Notes: a model not told the origin generated them from the letters alone. A stretch of 64,000 bases of DNA from Rudaea sp. (GCA_031291055.1 JARLJU010000362.1:1-64000), one strand, 5' to 3'; shown: positions 1-11,349, numbered from the stretch's first letter. Numbers and translations are program-made.

Positions 1-533
1 CCTATATCGCCGAGCGCGCGCGCGGCGATGCCCTTGCCTTCGCGCCGCGGCTGGCGCAGTTCTTGCGCGCGGTGGACGCCGACACGGCACTGTTCTCGCT
101 GCGCGACTATGCCGAAATCTGGCGCAAGATAAGTTATCGCGAACGCGTGACCGCGCAGAGTTTCGGCGCCTTCGGCGCGATCGCGCTGCTGCTGGCCGGT
201 GCCGGCCTGTACGGCGTGATGGCATTCGCGGTCGGCCAGCGAACGCGCGAGATCGGTGTGCGCCGCGCAGTTGGCGCGAAACCCTGGCGGGTGTTGCGTA
301 GCGTATTTGCGCGCAATTTCGGCCAGCTCGGCGTGGGCCTCGGCATCGGTCTGGCGGCTGGCTTGGGGTTGTCCTATCAGCTCAGCCAATCGCTGGGCAC
401 GATCGCGCCAGGCGGTGTGGCAGAGGCTCTGGTCGCCGTCGGCGTGCTGAGTTTGGCCGCTGTGCTCGCGGCACTGGTGCCGGCGGCGCGGGCCCTGCGT
501 GTCGATCCAATCGTGGCCTTACGTTGCGAGTGA
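1..533 (+). CDS. MacB/FtsX-type ABC permease, 3' part only (5' end outside window)
   Basis: This is the C-terminal end of an ~800-residue ABC permease of the MacB-like (ADOP) type. The reading frame is already open at base 3 and runs to a TGA at 531-533, so the start lies upstream of the window. What is visible is the end of the second periplasmic core domain followed by a complete FtsX domain: hydrophobic helix AIALLLAGAGLYGVM, cytoplasmic coupling segment GQRTREIGVRRAVGA, two more membrane helices and the typical ending RALRVDPIVALRCE. It matches the next permease (653-3076) closely over this stretch, so the two are tandem duplicates. Inferred role: membrane half of an ABC machine that couples ATP hydrolysis to movement of a periplasmic substrate. 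Substrate unknown. Confidence 0.85.
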   Translation, partial: YIAERARGDALAFAPRLAQFLRAVDADTALFSLRDYAEIWRKISYRERVTAQSFGAFGAIALLLAGAGLYGVMAFAVGQRTREIGVRRAVGAKPWRVLRSVFARNFGQLGVGLGIGLAAGLGLSYQLSQSLGTIAPGGVAEALVAVGVLSLAAVLAALVPAARALRVDPIVALRCE

Positions 534-652
534 GGAATCAGCGTGCTCAATCGCCCTATGTTTTCTGCCGCCACCGACGCGAATTGTTGCGCCATGAGTG
601 ACCACCAGAAATTGTATCCATGTGGAATATTTGCCAATGCGGGGCAGCAGCC

Positions 653-3076
653 ATGATCAGCGCAGCAACACATGAACTCGGTCATGCGCTGCGTGCGCTG
701 GCAAATCGCCCGGCCTTTTCCGCGCTGGTCATCGGAGTCCTTGCGTCGGGCCTTGCCTGCGTCATCTTCATGCTCGCGATGCTCGACGGCTTTGTGTTGC
801 GGCCACTGCCGTTTGCAGCGCCGGATGAATTGCTGCAAGCGGGTTTTCGCGGCGACAGCGATCTGGGCGATATATCTCCCGTAAGCAGTCGCGATCTGCT
901 GCAGATCCGGCATCAACTGGCTGGCATGGCGGAGGTCGAAGGCGCAGCGCGTTCGACGGTGAGCCTGAGCGATCTGGATCGGCCTGAGCGCTACAACGGC
1001 GCCCACGTCAGTGCCGATTTGTTTCACGTACTGGGTATCGCACCGCTACTCGGACGCGAATTCTCCGATTCCGACGCGCTTCCCGGCGCGCCCACCGTGG
1101 CGATGCTGTCGTACCAGCTCTGGCGGGACCGCTACGGCAGCGATCCAGCCATCGTCGGCAAGCTGATTCGGATTGACGCGCGCCCGGCGACGGTGATCGG
1201 CGTGATGCCGGAGAATTTCAGCTTTCCGCGACGTGAGGTCGTGTGGATGCCGTCGACTCTCGTCGAAGATGCGAAGGCGGACGGTTACTCCTACTGGCTC
1301 GTGCTGCGGCGTCGCAGCGGCGTTGGCGATGCGGCAGTGACATCGGCGTTCGAGACCTGGTTTGCCGACGCCGCGCGCGCCGATCCCGAGCGCTTTCGCG
1401 ATCAACATCCACAGGTCGAACCACTGGCACGCATGGCAACCGATCGCACAACGCGCGCCATGCTGGGCATGATGTTCGCCGCTGTCTGCATGGTCCTGCT
1501 CGTTGCCTGCGCGAACGCGGCAAATCTGTTGTTGACGCGCACGCTCGGCCGCCGCCAGGAACTGGCTGTACGTGTCGCCGTCGGCGCGAGCCGCAGACGA
1601 TTGATCCTGCACCTGCTTGCGGAAAGCCTGCTGCTGACATTGATCGCCTTCGGCATCGCGCTGGTATTGGCCAACGTCGGTCTGCATTGGCAGCAGGCGG
1701 TAATGCGCCAGTCCGAATTCGCGATGCTGTGGCTGCGCTTCGACATCGATGCCAGGGTCATTGGACTCGCCCTGGCGGCGGCCCTGCTGACGGCGTTGAT
1801 CACTGGCGTGCTGCCTGCTCTCCGCGCTGGGAATGCTGCGTTGTCGGAAGGCTTGCGCGAGGGCACACGCTCGGTCGCGGGCGGTTCTTTCGCGCGCGTC
1901 AGCCGCGGGCTCGTGATCGTCGAAATTGCACTGTCGTGCGCGCTGCTGATCTGTGTCGGCACCCTGGTGCGTGGCATCCTTGCGCTCGATCACGTCGATC
2001 TCGGCATCGACACCAACCATTTGCTTACGGCACGCGTGGCGCTGCCGCTCAACGCGTACCCGGATGACACAGCACGGCTGCGCATCTATGGACTCATAGG
2101 GGAAAGTCTGCGCGCAGATACCGACGTGGTCGATGCGACCGTGGGCACGGTGTTGCCTGGCACCTGGTACAACGAACAACACGACGTGTTGCCGGTGGGC
2201 GCGGTGCCAGGCGATGCATTGCTGCCGCAGATGAACTCCGGCGCTGTCGACGACAATTTTCTCGGCGCTTACGGCATCAAGTTGCAACAAGGCCGTTTCT
2301 TCGACACTCGTGATACGGCCAATAGTCCATACGTCGCTGTCGTTGACCGCAATTTCAGTGAGCGCTTTGCCGATGGCGGACCGGTACTTGGCCGGCAATT
2401 TCGTATCGATCCGCGCAATCCGAATGGCGCCGCGGTGACGGCGACCGTGATCGGGGTGGTCGGTGCACTCAGGCTCAACGCGCCCGGCGACCCGGCGCAG
2501 CCGACGATGCTCACTTCGTTGCGTCAAGGCCTGTTCCGCGTTGCCAGCATCGCCGTGCGCACACGCGGCGATGCCAACGCGTTTGCACCGCGGCTGAACG
2601 AGCTCATGCGTTCGGTCGATGCCGATACGCCTTTGTACTGGGTCCGCGACTACGCTGCGGTCATACGCAACGCGACCTTCGGTGAACGCATCGTTGCGCA
2701 AAGCTTTGGTGCGTTCGGTGTCATCGCTTTGATCCTCGCCGGGGCCGGCCTCTACGGCGTGATGGTGTTTACCGTGGGTCAGCGGACACGCGAAATTGGC
2801 GTGCGGCGCGCCCTGGGTGCGCCTGCCGGGCGCGTGCTGCGCCATGTCTTCGGCCGCAGCATGTTGCTGCTTGGCATGGGTCTCGTGCTGGGACTCGCCG
2901 CAGGAATTCCTTTCGCACGCCTGCTCTCAGGGTCGCTGCGGACGATCAATGGTGTCGACACAGCCGCGGTAGCGGTTGCCGTGGGCGTGCTGATTCTTGC
3001 GGCGGGGCTGGCCGTCATCGTGCCGGCACGGCGTGCGTTGCGCGTCGACCCGATCGAAGCATTGCGTTACGAATAG
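653..3076 (+). CDS. MacB/FtsX-type ABC permease (ADOP family), copy 2
   Basis: Complete permease of about 807 residues. Order of parts: first membrane helix (about 22-45, SALVIGVLASGL), periplasmic MacB-like core domain, first FtsX domain with three helices (about 270-390, including LLVACANAANLLL and coupling segment RRQELAVRVAVGASR), a second periplasmic domain, and a second FtsX domain (about 690-805, ending [14 protein letters not shown]). The duplicated architecture is typical of ADOP permeases, which lack a fused ATPase. I chose ATG 653 because a GGGGCAG stretch precedes it and it gives the usual short N-terminus; ATG 620 in the same frame is the alternative. It lies 10 bp upstream of the next permease, in an apparent operon. 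Likely partner is the ATPase at 10678. Substrate unknown. Confidence 0.88.
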   Translation: MISAATHELGHALRALANRPAFSALVIGVLASGLACVIFMLAMLDGFVLRPLPFAAPDELLQAGFRGDSDLGDISPVSSRDLLQIRHQLAGMAEVEGAARSTVSLSDLDRPERYNGAHVSADLFHVLGIAPLLGREFSDSDALPGAPTVAMLSYQLWRDRYGSDPAIVGKLIRIDARPATVIGVMPENFSFPRREVVWMPSTLVEDAKADGYSYWLVLRRRSGVGDAAVTSAFETWFADAARADPERFRDQHPQVEPLARMATDRTTRAMLGMMFAAVCMVLLVACANAANLLLTRTLGRRQELAVRVAVGASRRRLILHLLAESLLLTLIAFGIALVLANVGLHWQQAVMRQSEFAMLWLRFDIDARVIGLALAAALLTALITGVLPALRAGNAALSEGLREGTRSVAGGSFARVSRGLVIVEIALSCALLICVGTLVRGILALDHVDLGIDTNHLLTARVALPLNAYPDDTARLRIYGLIGESLRADTDVVDATVGTVLPGTWYNEQHDVLPVGAVPGDALLPQMNSGAVDDNFLGAYGIKLQQGRFFDTRDTANSPYVAVVDRNFSERFADGGPVLGRQFRIDPRNPNGAAVTATVIGVVGALRLNAPGDPAQPTMLTSLRQGLFRVASIAVRTRGDANAFAPRLNELMRSVDADTPLYWVRDYAAVIRNATFGERIVAQSFGAFGVIALILAGAGLYGVMVFTVGQRTREIGVRRALGAPAGRVLRHVFGRSMLLLGMGLVLGLAAGIPFARLLSGSLRTINGVDTAAVAVAVGVLILAAGLAVIVPARRALRVDPIEALRYE

Positions 3077-3086
3077 GAGCGTCGGT

Positions 3087-5528
3087 ATGTATAGCCATCT
3101 GTTTCAAGACCTGCGTTATGGCCTGCGCTCGCTGCTTGCCAAACCCGGGGTTACCTTGATAGCCGTGCTCACGCTTGCCCTCGGCATCGGCGCAAACACG
3201 GCCTTGTTCGGCATCGTGCATGCTTTGCTGCTGTCTCCGGTGCGCGGCATCGGTGCGCCTGAGCGTGTCGTTGAGGTAGGTCGCACGCGGGGAGGGGAGG
3301 GGTTCGACACCATCTCGTATCTGGATTTCCGCGACTACCAGGGAGGCACAAAGTCTTCTTTCGACGGTATGTTTGTCTACTCGATGGAGGCTCTGAACGT
3401 CAGCAGCGGCAGTGAACCGCAGCGCGCGCTCGGGCTGCTCGTCAGTGGCGAGTACTTTTCCACTTTGCGCACACCGGCTTTTCGCGGCCGCCTGCTTACG
3501 CCTGCTGACGATGCCGACAGTGGTTCTCAATCGGTCGCGGTGGCCAGCTATTCTGCCTGGCAGAAATATTTTGGCGGCAACGAAAGCGTGATCGGCAAGA
3601 CTGTCTCGGTCAATGGACACAGCTTTACCCTGATCGGCGTGGCGTCGCCGGAGTTCCACGGACATATCGCCGTGCTGTCGCCGGATTTCTACCTGCCTCT
3701 GCACCAGCGTTCACTGCTGCGCCAGGACTCGAAAGATCTGTTCGCCGCGCGGCACTCGCTTTGGCTGCTTGCCGGCGGTCGTCTCAAGGATGGCATCGGT
3801 ATCGATCAGGCACAGACTGAATTGTCCACAATTGCAAAACGCCTTGTTGCGACCTATCCGGACAGCAACAAGAACATGGGTGTGAGCGTGCTGCCGCTCC
3901 GTGGCGTGCCAGCGTCGGTACGCGGCCCGCTCGCGGCATTTTCTGGCCTGCTGTTCGCAATGATCGGCGCGATCCTGCTGGTGGCCTGCGTGAATGTCGC
4001 CGGCATGCTGATAGCGCGAGGTGAATCGCGCCGGCAAGAGATCGCGATGCGGTTCGTGCTTGGTGCGAATCGCCGTCGCGTCGTCGGCCAGCTGTTTGCT
4101 GAGAGCCTGCTGCTGTCGCTGGCCGCAGGAACCCTGGGTATCCTGCTGGCCAGCTGGCTGCGCGGGCTGATCGTGCTGATAGATTTGCCGACGCCGTTCC
4201 CGGTAAGCGTGGATGTTCCACTTGGCTGGCCCGTGCTGGCGTTTGCACTGGCATTGACCTTCGTGACGGCCTTGCTCTTTGGACTGCTACCTGCATTGCG
4301 TGTATCCAGCAGTGCGCCGCGGCAGAGCGGTGCGCTGTCGTCAACGCAGATCGTCGGACGCGGTACGCGGCTGCGCGAAACCCTGGTCGTTGCACAGATC
4401 ACGCTGACCCTGGTTCTGCTCATCGGCGCGGGCTTGTTCCTGCGTGCATTGCAGCGTGCTGCGGCGATCGATGTCGGCTTTGATGTGCAGCATGTGCTGA
4501 GCGCCGATTTTGACTTGACACCCAGCGGTTACTCCAGCGAGAAGCGCGCCCGCTTGCAGCAAGGTCTGCTTGAGCAGACGAGGGCGATGCCCGGCGTCAC
4601 GCAGGCTTCGCTCGCAGCGCTTGTGCCACTGAGTCTTAGCATGATGGAGTTTGGCTGCGTGCAGGGCGACGGCAGGACAGAACGCGAGTTGTGCCCGAAC
4701 ACCAATATTGTTGCCGACAGTTTCTTCGCCACGCTCGGCACGTCCGTGCGCGGCCGCGCGATCGACGCTACCGATGTCAGCGGGGGTCGGGATGTCTGCG
4801 TCGTCAATGAAACGCTGGCAAAGCGCCTGGCACCGAATGGCGACGCCATCGGCCGCAGTCTTGCTTATGGTGAAGGCAAGGACATACGCACGCTCAGCGT
4901 CGTAGGCATCGTTGCTGATGGCAAGTACGCTTCGCTCGGCGAGGATCGCCAGCCCTTCCTGTTTCTGCCGCTGACGCAATGGCCGCTGGCCAGCACCAGC
5001 CTTATGGCAAAGACCGACCTGCCGCCCGCCGAGTTCTCGCGGCGATTGCGTGTCGCACTGAAGGCACTGGATGGCACCTTGCCCGCGGCCCAGGTGCATC
5101 CATTGCAGGATACCCTGGCGCTGTCACTGCTGCCGCAGCGCATTGCCGGCCTGGTCGCCGGTGTCCTCGGTGGCATCGGGTTGCTGCTTGCGGCTGTGGG
5201 TCTGTATGGTCTGATTGCCTATCACGTTGCCAGCCGCACGCGCGAGTTTGGCGTGAAGCTCGCGCTGGGCGCGACATCGACGCGCGTACTTGCCGAAGTT
5301 CTGCGGCGTGGTGCCTGGCTGTGCGCGATCGGCCTTGCTGGCGGCACGTTGATCAGCGTAGCACTGGCGGCGCTGATTTCCGGTCTGCTGTTCGGTGTCA
5401 GCAGCGGAGATGTGTTGGCATTTGCAGGCGCCGGGATCTTGCTCGGTGCCGTTGCGCTGCTTGCCTGCTACTTGCCTGCGCGCCGGGCGGCGCGCACGGA
5501 TCCCATGGTCGCTCTGCGGTACGAATAG
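3087..5528 (+). CDS. MacB/FtsX-type ABC permease (ADOP family), copy 3
   Basis: Complete permease of 813 residues. ATG 3087 is preceded by AGGAG at a good distance and the product starts with the classic LFQDLRYGLRSL amphipathic segment, then the first membrane helix ([15 protein letters not shown]). Two MacB-like periplasmic domains alternate with two FtsX domains; the first contains LLVACVNVAGMLIARGESRR, the second VASRTREFGVKLALGA. The end RRAARTDPMVALRYE is typical of the family. It is the most divergent of the permeases here and does not pair closely with any neighbour. Ten bp separate it from the flanking genes on each side, indicating one transcript. No ATP-binding domain is present, so it must use a separate ATPase, probably the one at 10678. 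Confidence 0.9.
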   Translation: MYSHLFQDLRYGLRSLLAKPGVTLIAVLTLALGIGANTALFGIVHALLLSPVRGIGAPERVVEVGRTRGGEGFDTISYLDFRDYQGGTKSSFDGMFVYSMEALNVSSGSEPQRALGLLVSGEYFSTLRTPAFRGRLLTPADDADSGSQSVAVASYSAWQKYFGGNESVIGKTVSVNGHSFTLIGVASPEFHGHIAVLSPDFYLPLHQRSLLRQDSKDLFAARHSLWLLAGGRLKDGIGIDQAQTELSTIAKRLVATYPDSNKNMGVSVLPLRGVPASVRGPLAAFSGLLFAMIGAILLVACVNVAGMLIARGESRRQEIAMRFVLGANRRRVVGQLFAESLLLSLAAGTLGILLASWLRGLIVLIDLPTPFPVSVDVPLGWPVLAFALALTFVTALLFGLLPALRVSSSAPRQSGALSSTQIVGRGTRLRETLVVAQITLTLVLLIGAGLFLRALQRAAAIDVGFDVQHVLSADFDLTPSGYSSEKRARLQQGLLEQTRAMPGVTQASLAALVPLSLSMMEFGCVQGDGRTERELCPNTNIVADSFFATLGTSVRGRAIDATDVSGGRDVCVVNETLAKRLAPNGDAIGRSLAYGEGKDIRTLSVVGIVADGKYASLGEDRQPFLFLPLTQWPLASTSLMAKTDLPPAEFSRRLRVALKALDGTLPAAQVHPLQDTLALSLLPQRIAGLVAGVLGGIGLLLAAVGLYGLIAYHVASRTREFGVKLALGATSTRVLAEVLRRGAWLCAIGLAGGTLISVALAALISGLLFGVSSGDVLAFAGAGILLGAVALLACYLPARRAARTDPMVALRYE

Positions 5529-5538
5529 GGGAGCAACG

Positions 5539-7992
5539 GTGTTCGCTCGCTTGTTCCAGAATCTGCGTTTCGGACTGCGTCTGCTGCTGGCCAAGCCGGG
5601 GTTCACGTTCATCGTCGTGCTCACACTGGCGCTCGGCATCGGTGCAAACACGCTGGTGTTCACCCTGATCGACGGCGTCTACCTGAGCCCGCTGCCCTAC
5701 CGCGATGCCGGGCAACTGGTTGACGTCTATGCCAGCTATACGAAGCAGGGCGGCGGTGTGGATGCCGTATCGATTCCCGATTACGTGGATCAGCGCACGG
5801 CAATACCGGCGCTGGCCGATAGTGCCTTGTATACAGATGCAAGTTTCAATCTTGTCGATGGCGGCGCACCGGAGCGCCTGCGCGGCTTGCGTACAACGGC
5901 ATCGCTGTTTTCGACCTTGGGCGTGATTGCGACGCTCGGTCGGGCGTTCGATGCCAACGAGGCGGTGGCCGGCCATGACCGCGTCGTTGTACTGACGGAC
6001 TCGCTCTGGCGCAACCGCTTCAACGCGGACGCGCAAATCGTTGGCCGCGATCTGCATCTGGACGGAGAAAGTTATCGCGTGATCGGCGTGATGCCACCGG
6101 CTTTCATGTTCCCGAACGCCGACGTGCAGTTCCTGGTTCCGTTTACTTTCAGCACGGACGATTTGAGCGACGATCAGCGCTTCGTCAACTACTCGGCGAT
6201 CGTGGCGCGACTGGCGCCGGGCGCGACGACGGCGCAGGTCGAAGCGCAATACGCAGCGATGGTTCGTCACAATGTCGAACGCCTCGGCGCTGCGGATTCC
6301 AGTGGCTCGTATGCAAGCGCCGTGGATTCATTCGGACTGCGTTTTGGCGCGCGGTCACTGCGCGAACAACTATCGGGCAACAACGCCAGTGAATTGCTCG
6401 TACTGCAGGCCGCTGTTGCCCTGGTTCTGCTGATCGCCTGCGCGAATGTTGCCAACCTGTTGCTGACGCGGCTCACCGCGCGCTACGGTGAGCTTGCCGT
6501 GCGCACCGCGCTCGGAGCGAGCCGCGTGAGCATCGTGCGTCAGCTCCTGGCCGAGTCGGCACTGCTCGCATTTGCCGGCGGGTTGCTTGGCTATGGCATC
6601 GCCTGGTTCGGCGTGAAGCTGGTTGCAAGTTCGGGCTTGCTGCCTGGCTGGGTGGTATTTGCCGTGGACCGGCGCGTTCTGGCTTTCCTGTTCGGCATCT
6701 CGGCGCTCGCGAGCTTTGTGTTCGGGTTGCTGCCGGCTTTTTCGGTCATCACCCTGCGGCCACAGACCTTGCTGCGCGAGTCGGGTCGTTTTGGCGGCGG
6801 CGGGCAGGGCGTGCACCCTGTGCGCCGTACCCTGGCCATCGTACAGATCGCGCTTGCCGTTGCCTTGCTTGCCGGTGCGGGTCTGCTGCTGCGCAGCTTC
6901 AGCAATGCCGCGCAGCAGAGTCCCGGCTTTGTGAGCAGCAATGTGCTTATCGCCGCACTGACGCTGCCACCGGCGAAATACCCCGATGCCGCCGCACAGG
7001 CGCGCGACCTGCGCGCGATACTGGACGCGGTGCGCAATGTTCCCGGGGTGACTGCCGCCGGTGCGACGACGGTTATGCCGTTTACCGGAAGCAATGCCGG
7101 AATCACGTTCCTCATCGAGGGACGCGGCGCGACCGGGTCGCAACCGCATGCAGCGCGGCGCAGTGTCGATGAGGACTATTTCAAGACGATGGGAATCCCG
7201 CTCATGCGCGGTCGAGCCTTTACGCGCGCAGACTGGGAGACACAAACCAAGTCCATCATCATAGACGACGTTTTCGAGCACAAATATTTTTCCGATCGTG
7301 ATCCGATCGGGCAGCGCATTTTTCTTGGTAGCGGCAGCGATGAATCGGAGCCCTATACGATCATCGGTGTCGTCGGAGGCGTCAAGAATTTCGACCTGAC
7401 GGCACAGGGCAGCCGAGAAACCTTTTACTTCAACCTGGCCGTGCGTCCGCAGAGCAACGTCTATCTGGCCCTGCATGTCGCCGACGCCGCTGTCGTGCCG
7501 GCGGAAACGCTGCGCGCCGCGGTGCGCTCGGTCGATCCGGAGCAACCCTTGTTCAATATCGGCTCGCTCGATCAGCGTATTCATTTCTCGCTGACAGGGC
7601 GGCGCGTTCCACTGCAGTTGCTCGGCTTGTTCGCCGTCGTTGCGCTGCTGCTCGCAGCCATCGGCATCTACGGCGTACTCGCTTTCAGCGTCGCCCAGCG
7701 CAGCAGCGAAATCGGCGTGCGCCTAGCGTTGGGGGCGACTGGATCGCGCGTGCTGTACCTGGTCCTTGCCGATGGTGGCCGCCTGATCGGCAGCGGACTC
7801 GCGCTCGGCTTGCTTTGCGCGATCGCACTGGGACGTTTGCTGCGCAGCCAGCTCTTCGGCGTCGACAGCATCGACCCGCTGAGCCTGCTTGCTGTGATGC
7901 TTGCATTCGCGTTGATCGGATTGCTGGCCTGCTACCTGCCAGCTCGGCGCGCAGCGGGTGTGGATCCGATCGAAGCGCTTCGCCATGAATAG
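5539..7992 (+). CDS. MacB/FtsX-type ABC permease (ADOP family), copy 4
   Basis: Complete permease of about 817 residues starting at GTG 5539 after a GGGGAG ribosome binding site; an upstream in-frame start would run into the previous gene, and the GTG start gives the expected [12 protein letters not shown] opening. Parts in order: membrane helix 1 ([15 protein letters not shown]), periplasmic core domain, FtsX domain 1 ([15 protein letters not shown]), second periplasmic domain, FtsX domain 2 ([28 protein letters not shown]), end [15 protein letters not shown]. It resembles the following gene (8004-10475) through the whole length, suggesting a second duplication event separate from the one that produced the first two permeases. 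Substrate unknown. Confidence 0.9.
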   Translation: MFARLFQNLRFGLRLLLAKPGFTFIVVLTLALGIGANTLVFTLIDGVYLSPLPYRDAGQLVDVYASYTKQGGGVDAVSIPDYVDQRTAIPALADSALYTDASFNLVDGGAPERLRGLRTTASLFSTLGVIATLGRAFDANEAVAGHDRVVVLTDSLWRNRFNADAQIVGRDLHLDGESYRVIGVMPPAFMFPNADVQFLVPFTFSTDDLSDDQRFVNYSAIVARLAPGATTAQVEAQYAAMVRHNVERLGAADSSGSYASAVDSFGLRFGARSLREQLSGNNASELLVLQAAVALVLLIACANVANLLLTRLTARYGELAVRTALGASRVSIVRQLLAESALLAFAGGLLGYGIAWFGVKLVASSGLLPGWVVFAVDRRVLAFLFGISALASFVFGLLPAFSVITLRPQTLLRESGRFGGGGQGVHPVRRTLAIVQIALAVALLAGAGLLLRSFSNAAQQSPGFVSSNVLIAALTLPPAKYPDAAAQARDLRAILDAVRNVPGVTAAGATTVMPFTGSNAGITFLIEGRGATGSQPHAARRSVDEDYFKTMGIPLMRGRAFTRADWETQTKSIIIDDVFEHKYFSDRDPIGQRIFLGSGSDESEPYTIIGVVGGVKNFDLTAQGSRETFYFNLAVRPQSNVYLALHVADAAVVPAETLRAAVRSVDPEQPLFNIGSLDQRIHFSLTGRRVPLQLLGLFAVVALLLAAIGIYGVLAFSVAQRSSEIGVRLALGATGSRVLYLVLADGGRLIGSGLALGLLCAIALGRLLRSQLFGVDSIDPLSLLAVMLAFALIGLLACYLPARRAAGVDPIEALRHE

Positions 7993-8003
7993 GCGAAAGA
8001 CTC

Positions 8004-10475
8004 ATGCTTAGGCATTTGTTCCAGGACCTGCGCCATGGTGGGCGCGTGCTGGCGGCGAAGCCGGGGTTCGCCCTGGCCGTCGTATTGACCCTAGCGCTCG
8101 GCATCGGCGCGAATACGGCGATCTTCAGCGTGATCAATGGCCTGCTGCTGAAGCCATTGCCGTATGCGGACAGCGCGCAGCTCGTCTATATCTACAACAG
8201 CTACCCGAAGATGAAGCAGGAAACGTCCGGCATGACGATTCCTGACTACATCGACCGGCGCGACCACGCTGACGCACTGGCCGACATCGCGTTGTACGAC
8301 TATCGCAGTTTCAATCTTGCCGACCAAGGCGGCGCGCAAAATCTTGTCGGAATCGAGGCGACGCCATCCCTGTTCACAACGTTGCGGGTGAACGCTGCAC
8401 TCGGGCGTACATTTACCGCGGACGAAGCACAACTCGGCCATGAGAACGTCGCCGTGCTCAGCGATGGCTTGTGGAAGAACCAGTTCAATGCCGATGCCGC
8501 CATCGTCGGGCGTGACATTCGCTTGAACGGCGAAAACTACCGTGTCGTCGGTGTGATGCCGGCAGGTTTCGGCTTCCCCAATCACGAGGTGCAGGTGTGG
8601 ACGGCGTTTGCGTTTACGCCGATACGCATGAGCGACGCCGTGCGCGGATTCGATTTCGCGCGCAGCATCGGCCGTCTGAAACCCGGCGCGACGATCGCAC
8701 AACTGGATGCGCAGTTCGACCTGATCATCCAACACAATCTCGAACGGTTTGCGGCCGCCGGCACCGGCGATACCCGAAGCTATAAAACATTCATTGAAAA
8801 TTCCGGCTTCCGCGGACGCAGCATGCCCCTGCACGACGAGCAGGCCGGCGACATCAAGCCGTTGTTGTGGATGCTTCAAGCGGTAGTCGCCGCCGTGTTG
8901 CTGATTGCCTGTGCCAATGTCGCCAACCTGATGCTGCTGAGGGTTGCATCACGACAGAAAGAGCTGGCACTGCGTTCGGCACTCGGCGCGGGTCGCGCAC
9001 GCATCGCACAGCAATTGCTTGTGGAATGCATGTTGCTCGCACTGGCTGGCGGCACGGCCGGAATCATCGTGGCACAAGCGTGCATTCATCTGATTCATGC
9101 GCTGGGTCTGGACGGGGCCATGCACGGCTTCAGTATCGAAATTGATCTGCCGGTATTTGCGTTCACGCTTGTCCTGACCTTGCTTACCGGCTTGTTTTTC
9201 GGCCTTGCGCCGCTCGCGGTGCTGGCGCACGAGCGGCCCGCCGATGCGCTCAAGCAGGGCGCGCGCGGCAGTCTGGGCAGTCGCGCCGCCAGCACGATCC
9301 GCAATGGGTTGGTAGTCGCGCAGATCGCGCTCGCCATGGTGTTGCTGGTCGGCGCAGGTCTGCTGGTGCACAGCTTTGCGCTGATGCAGCAGCAGAAGCT
9401 GGGATTCAACGCCGATGACGTACTCAGCGCCAGCGTGCATCTGCCACCGAATCGCTACAAGGACAGCGACGCTGCGGCGCCGTTCTACGAGCACCTGCTG
9501 GCTGCGGTGCGCGCCTTGCCTGGCGTGCAGTCGGCGGGCGTGGCCAGCCCCATGCTGTTTTCCGATGAGGATTGGACGGGTGCTTATTTCATCGAGGGGC
9601 GCGATGTGTCTGACGCGCAGCCCGCACTGTCCGGCTACATCGAGGACATCGACGAGGACTATTTCAAGACCTTGCAGATTCCCTTGCTGCAAGGGCGCGG
9701 ATTCGATGCCAGCGACAATGCCAGTGCGCCCAGTGTAGTGATCGTCGACGAACTGTTCGCGAGGAAATATTTTCCGCATGAGAGCCCGCTCGGCAAGCGC
9801 ATTGCCATGCGAGACATACACAACGCACGCCTGTGGAAAACGATCATCGGCGTGGTCGCCACGGTGAAACGCGACAAATTGTACGAAAACACCGACACCG
9901 AAACGATCTACTCCAACTTCCATCAGTCGCCGACGCGCGTGTTCACGCTGGTAATGAAAACGCGGCTTGCCGCGGCCGAGCTGATCGGTCCGCTGCACGC
10001 GGCGCTGCAGAAGGTCGACTCCGAGCAGGCCGTGTTCGATATCAAGACGATGCGTGAGCGTATCGACAGTTCGCTCGACGATCGCCGCACGCCGATGCTG
10101 CTGCTGATGCTGTTTGCCGGCGTCGCATTGTCGCTCTCGGCAATCGGCATCTACGGCGTACTCGCGTTTTCTGTTGCCAGCCGCACCGGTGAACTGGGTG
10201 TGCGCATGGCGATCGGCGCCAACCGCAGCGACATACTCAAACTCGTGCTGCGCGATGGTGCGAGTCTCACAGCTATCGGCCTGGCCATTGGTCTGGCCGC
10301 CTCGCTGGCGCTGTCGCGGCTGATGAAGGCGCAGTTGTTCGGCGTCGACGTCGTCGACCCGATCACGCTGACCAGTGTAAGCGGCGTACTGGCCTTGACG
10401 GCGTTACTGGCCTGCTACCTGCCGGCGCAGCGTGCGGCTCACGTTGATCCGATCGAGGCGCTGCGCCAGGAATGA
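8004..10475 (+). CDS. MacB/FtsX-type ABC permease (ADOP family), copy 5
   Basis: Complete permease of 823 residues, ATG 8004, 11 bp after the previous stop. The product opens with [18 protein letters not shown] and membrane helix 1, then the MacB-like periplasmic domain, FtsX domain 1 ([33 protein letters not shown]), a second periplasmic domain and FtsX domain 2 ([26 protein letters not shown]). The end [14 protein letters not shown] is typical. It is a close paralogue of the gene before it. It is the last intact permease before a decayed permease remnant and the ATPase. Family knowledge: MacB-type mechanotransmitters work on periplasmic peptides, lipoproteins or siderophores; which applies here cannot be told from sequence. 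Confidence 0.9.
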   Translation: MLRHLFQDLRHGGRVLAAKPGFALAVVLTLALGIGANTAIFSVINGLLLKPLPYADSAQLVYIYNSYPKMKQETSGMTIPDYIDRRDHADALADIALYDYRSFNLADQGGAQNLVGIEATPSLFTTLRVNAALGRTFTADEAQLGHENVAVLSDGLWKNQFNADAAIVGRDIRLNGENYRVVGVMPAGFGFPNHEVQVWTAFAFTPIRMSDAVRGFDFARSIGRLKPGATIAQLDAQFDLIIQHNLERFAAAGTGDTRSYKTFIENSGFRGRSMPLHDEQAGDIKPLLWMLQAVVAAVLLIACANVANLMLLRVASRQKELALRSALGAGRARIAQQLLVECMLLALAGGTAGIIVAQACIHLIHALGLDGAMHGFSIEIDLPVFAFTLVLTLLTGLFFGLAPLAVLAHERPADALKQGARGSLGSRAASTIRNGLVVAQIALAMVLLVGAGLLVHSFALMQQQKLGFNADDVLSASVHLPPNRYKDSDAAAPFYEHLLAAVRALPGVQSAGVASPMLFSDEDWTGAYFIEGRDVSDAQPALSGYIEDIDEDYFKTLQIPLLQGRGFDASDNASAPSVVIVDELFARKYFPHESPLGKRIAMRDIHNARLWKTIIGVVATVKRDKLYENTDTETIYSNFHQSPTRVFTLVMKTRLAAAELIGPLHAALQKVDSEQAVFDIKTMRERIDSSLDDRRTPMLLLMLFAGVALSLSAIGIYGVLAFSVASRTGELGVRMAIGANRSDILKLVLRDGASLTAIGLAIGLAASLALSRLMKAQLFGVDVVDPITLTSVSGVLALTALLACYLPAQRAAHVDPIEALRQE

Positions 10476-10511
10476 CATCCATTCCGCCGCAAGGCACAGG
10501 GAGCAGGCAGG

Positions 10512-10655
10512 ATGACGCTTCTCATCCATGAATTGCGCCAGGCTTTGCGCTCGCCCGCGAGCCAGCCGGGGTCTTCCGCGTCCGTTGCCGGCGTGCTCGC
10601 CGCGAGCGTGGCCTGGGTGATCTTCACTTTTGCGATGGTTGATGGCGCTTCTTGA
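10512..10655 (+). pseudogene. Decayed N-terminal remnant of a sixth MacB/FtsX permease
   Basis: A 47-codon frame with ATG 10512 and a preceding AGGCAGG box. The product aligns almost residue for residue with the N-terminus of the permease at 653: HELRQALRS versus HELGHALRA, GVLAASVAWVIF versus GVLASGLACVIF, and AMVDG versus AMLDG. The frame then ends at TGA 10653 where the intact genes continue into the periplasmic domain, and the ATPase begins 22 bp later. I read it as what is left after internal deletion of another permease copy of the first subfamily. An alternative is a short membrane peptide that is still made, since the start, ribosome binding site and single helix survive. Confidence 0.7.
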
Positions 10656-10677
10656 CGCGGGCACACAGGAATCCAAC

Positions 10678-11349
10678 ATGATCAAACTGAGCAAAGTGGA
10701 AAAGTCCTACCCCCTGCAGGGTGGCCGCAGCTGGGTGCTGCGCAATATCGACCTGGAAATCGGCGCGGGCGAATTCGTCAGCATCATGGGGCCATCAGGC
10801 TCGGGCAAGACCAGCCTGCTCAATGTGCTCGGCCTCATGGATGCTGATTGGCAGGGCGAATACTGGCTCGGCGAAACGGCAGTGCACAAATTGGGACGCA
10901 AGCAGCGCCAGCCGCTGCAGCGCGAGCATATCGGCTTCATTTTCCAGCACTATCATCTGATCGACGATCTGACCGTGCAGGAAAACCTCGATCTGCCGCT
11001 GAGCTATCGCGACGTTCAGGGCAGTGAGCGCAAGGCGCGGGTTGCCGACATCCTCGACCGCTTCCAGATTGTCGGAAAGAAAGACCTTTATCCCAAGCAG
11101 TTGTCTGGCGGCCAGCAGCAACTGGTCGCGGTCGCGCGCGCGGTGATCACGCGCCCGAGCCTGCTGCTCGCCGACGAACCCACCGGCGCCTTGCACTCGA
11201 CCCAGGGCAAGACGATCATGGACCTGCTTGGTGAACTGAACGGGCAGGGCACAACCATCGTCCAGGTCACGCACTCCGAAGCCAACGCCCGCTACGGACA
11301 GCGCATCGTCGAGTTGCGGGATGGCTGGCTCAAGCCGAAAAGCACATAG
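10678..11349 (+). CDS. ABC transporter ATP-binding protein (MacB/LolD type)
   Basis: Free-standing ATPase of 223 residues that should power the adjacent permeases. Walker A is GPSGSGKT (38-45), the Q-loop is FQHYHL, the signature is LSGGQQQ, Walker B is LLLADEP followed by TGAL, and the H-loop is VTHSE. The length and the TGAL segment after Walker B are those of the LolD/MacB/FtsE group. ATG 10678 was chosen because ACAGGA precedes it and the product starts with the usual [11 protein letters not shown]; the longer frame from 10630 has no such support. It is the only ATPase gene in the cluster, so it probably serves several permeases. All catalytic motifs are intact. Confidence 0.93.
   Translation: MIKLSKVEKSYPLQGGRSWVLRNIDLEIGAGEFVSIMGPSGSGKTSLLNVLGLMDADWQGEYWLGETAVHKLGRKQRQPLQREHIGFIFQHYHLIDDLTVQENLDLPLSYRDVQGSERKARVADILDRFQIVGKKDLYPKQLSGGQQQLVAVARAVITRPSLLLADEPTGALHSTQGKTIMDLLGELNGQGTTIVQVTHSEANARYGQRIVELRDGWLKPKST

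Noticed and set aside
620..652. Start of permease copy 2 at ATG 620
   Set aside because: No ribosome binding site and an 11-residue extension unlike the family; ATG 653 fits better, although 620 cannot be excluded.
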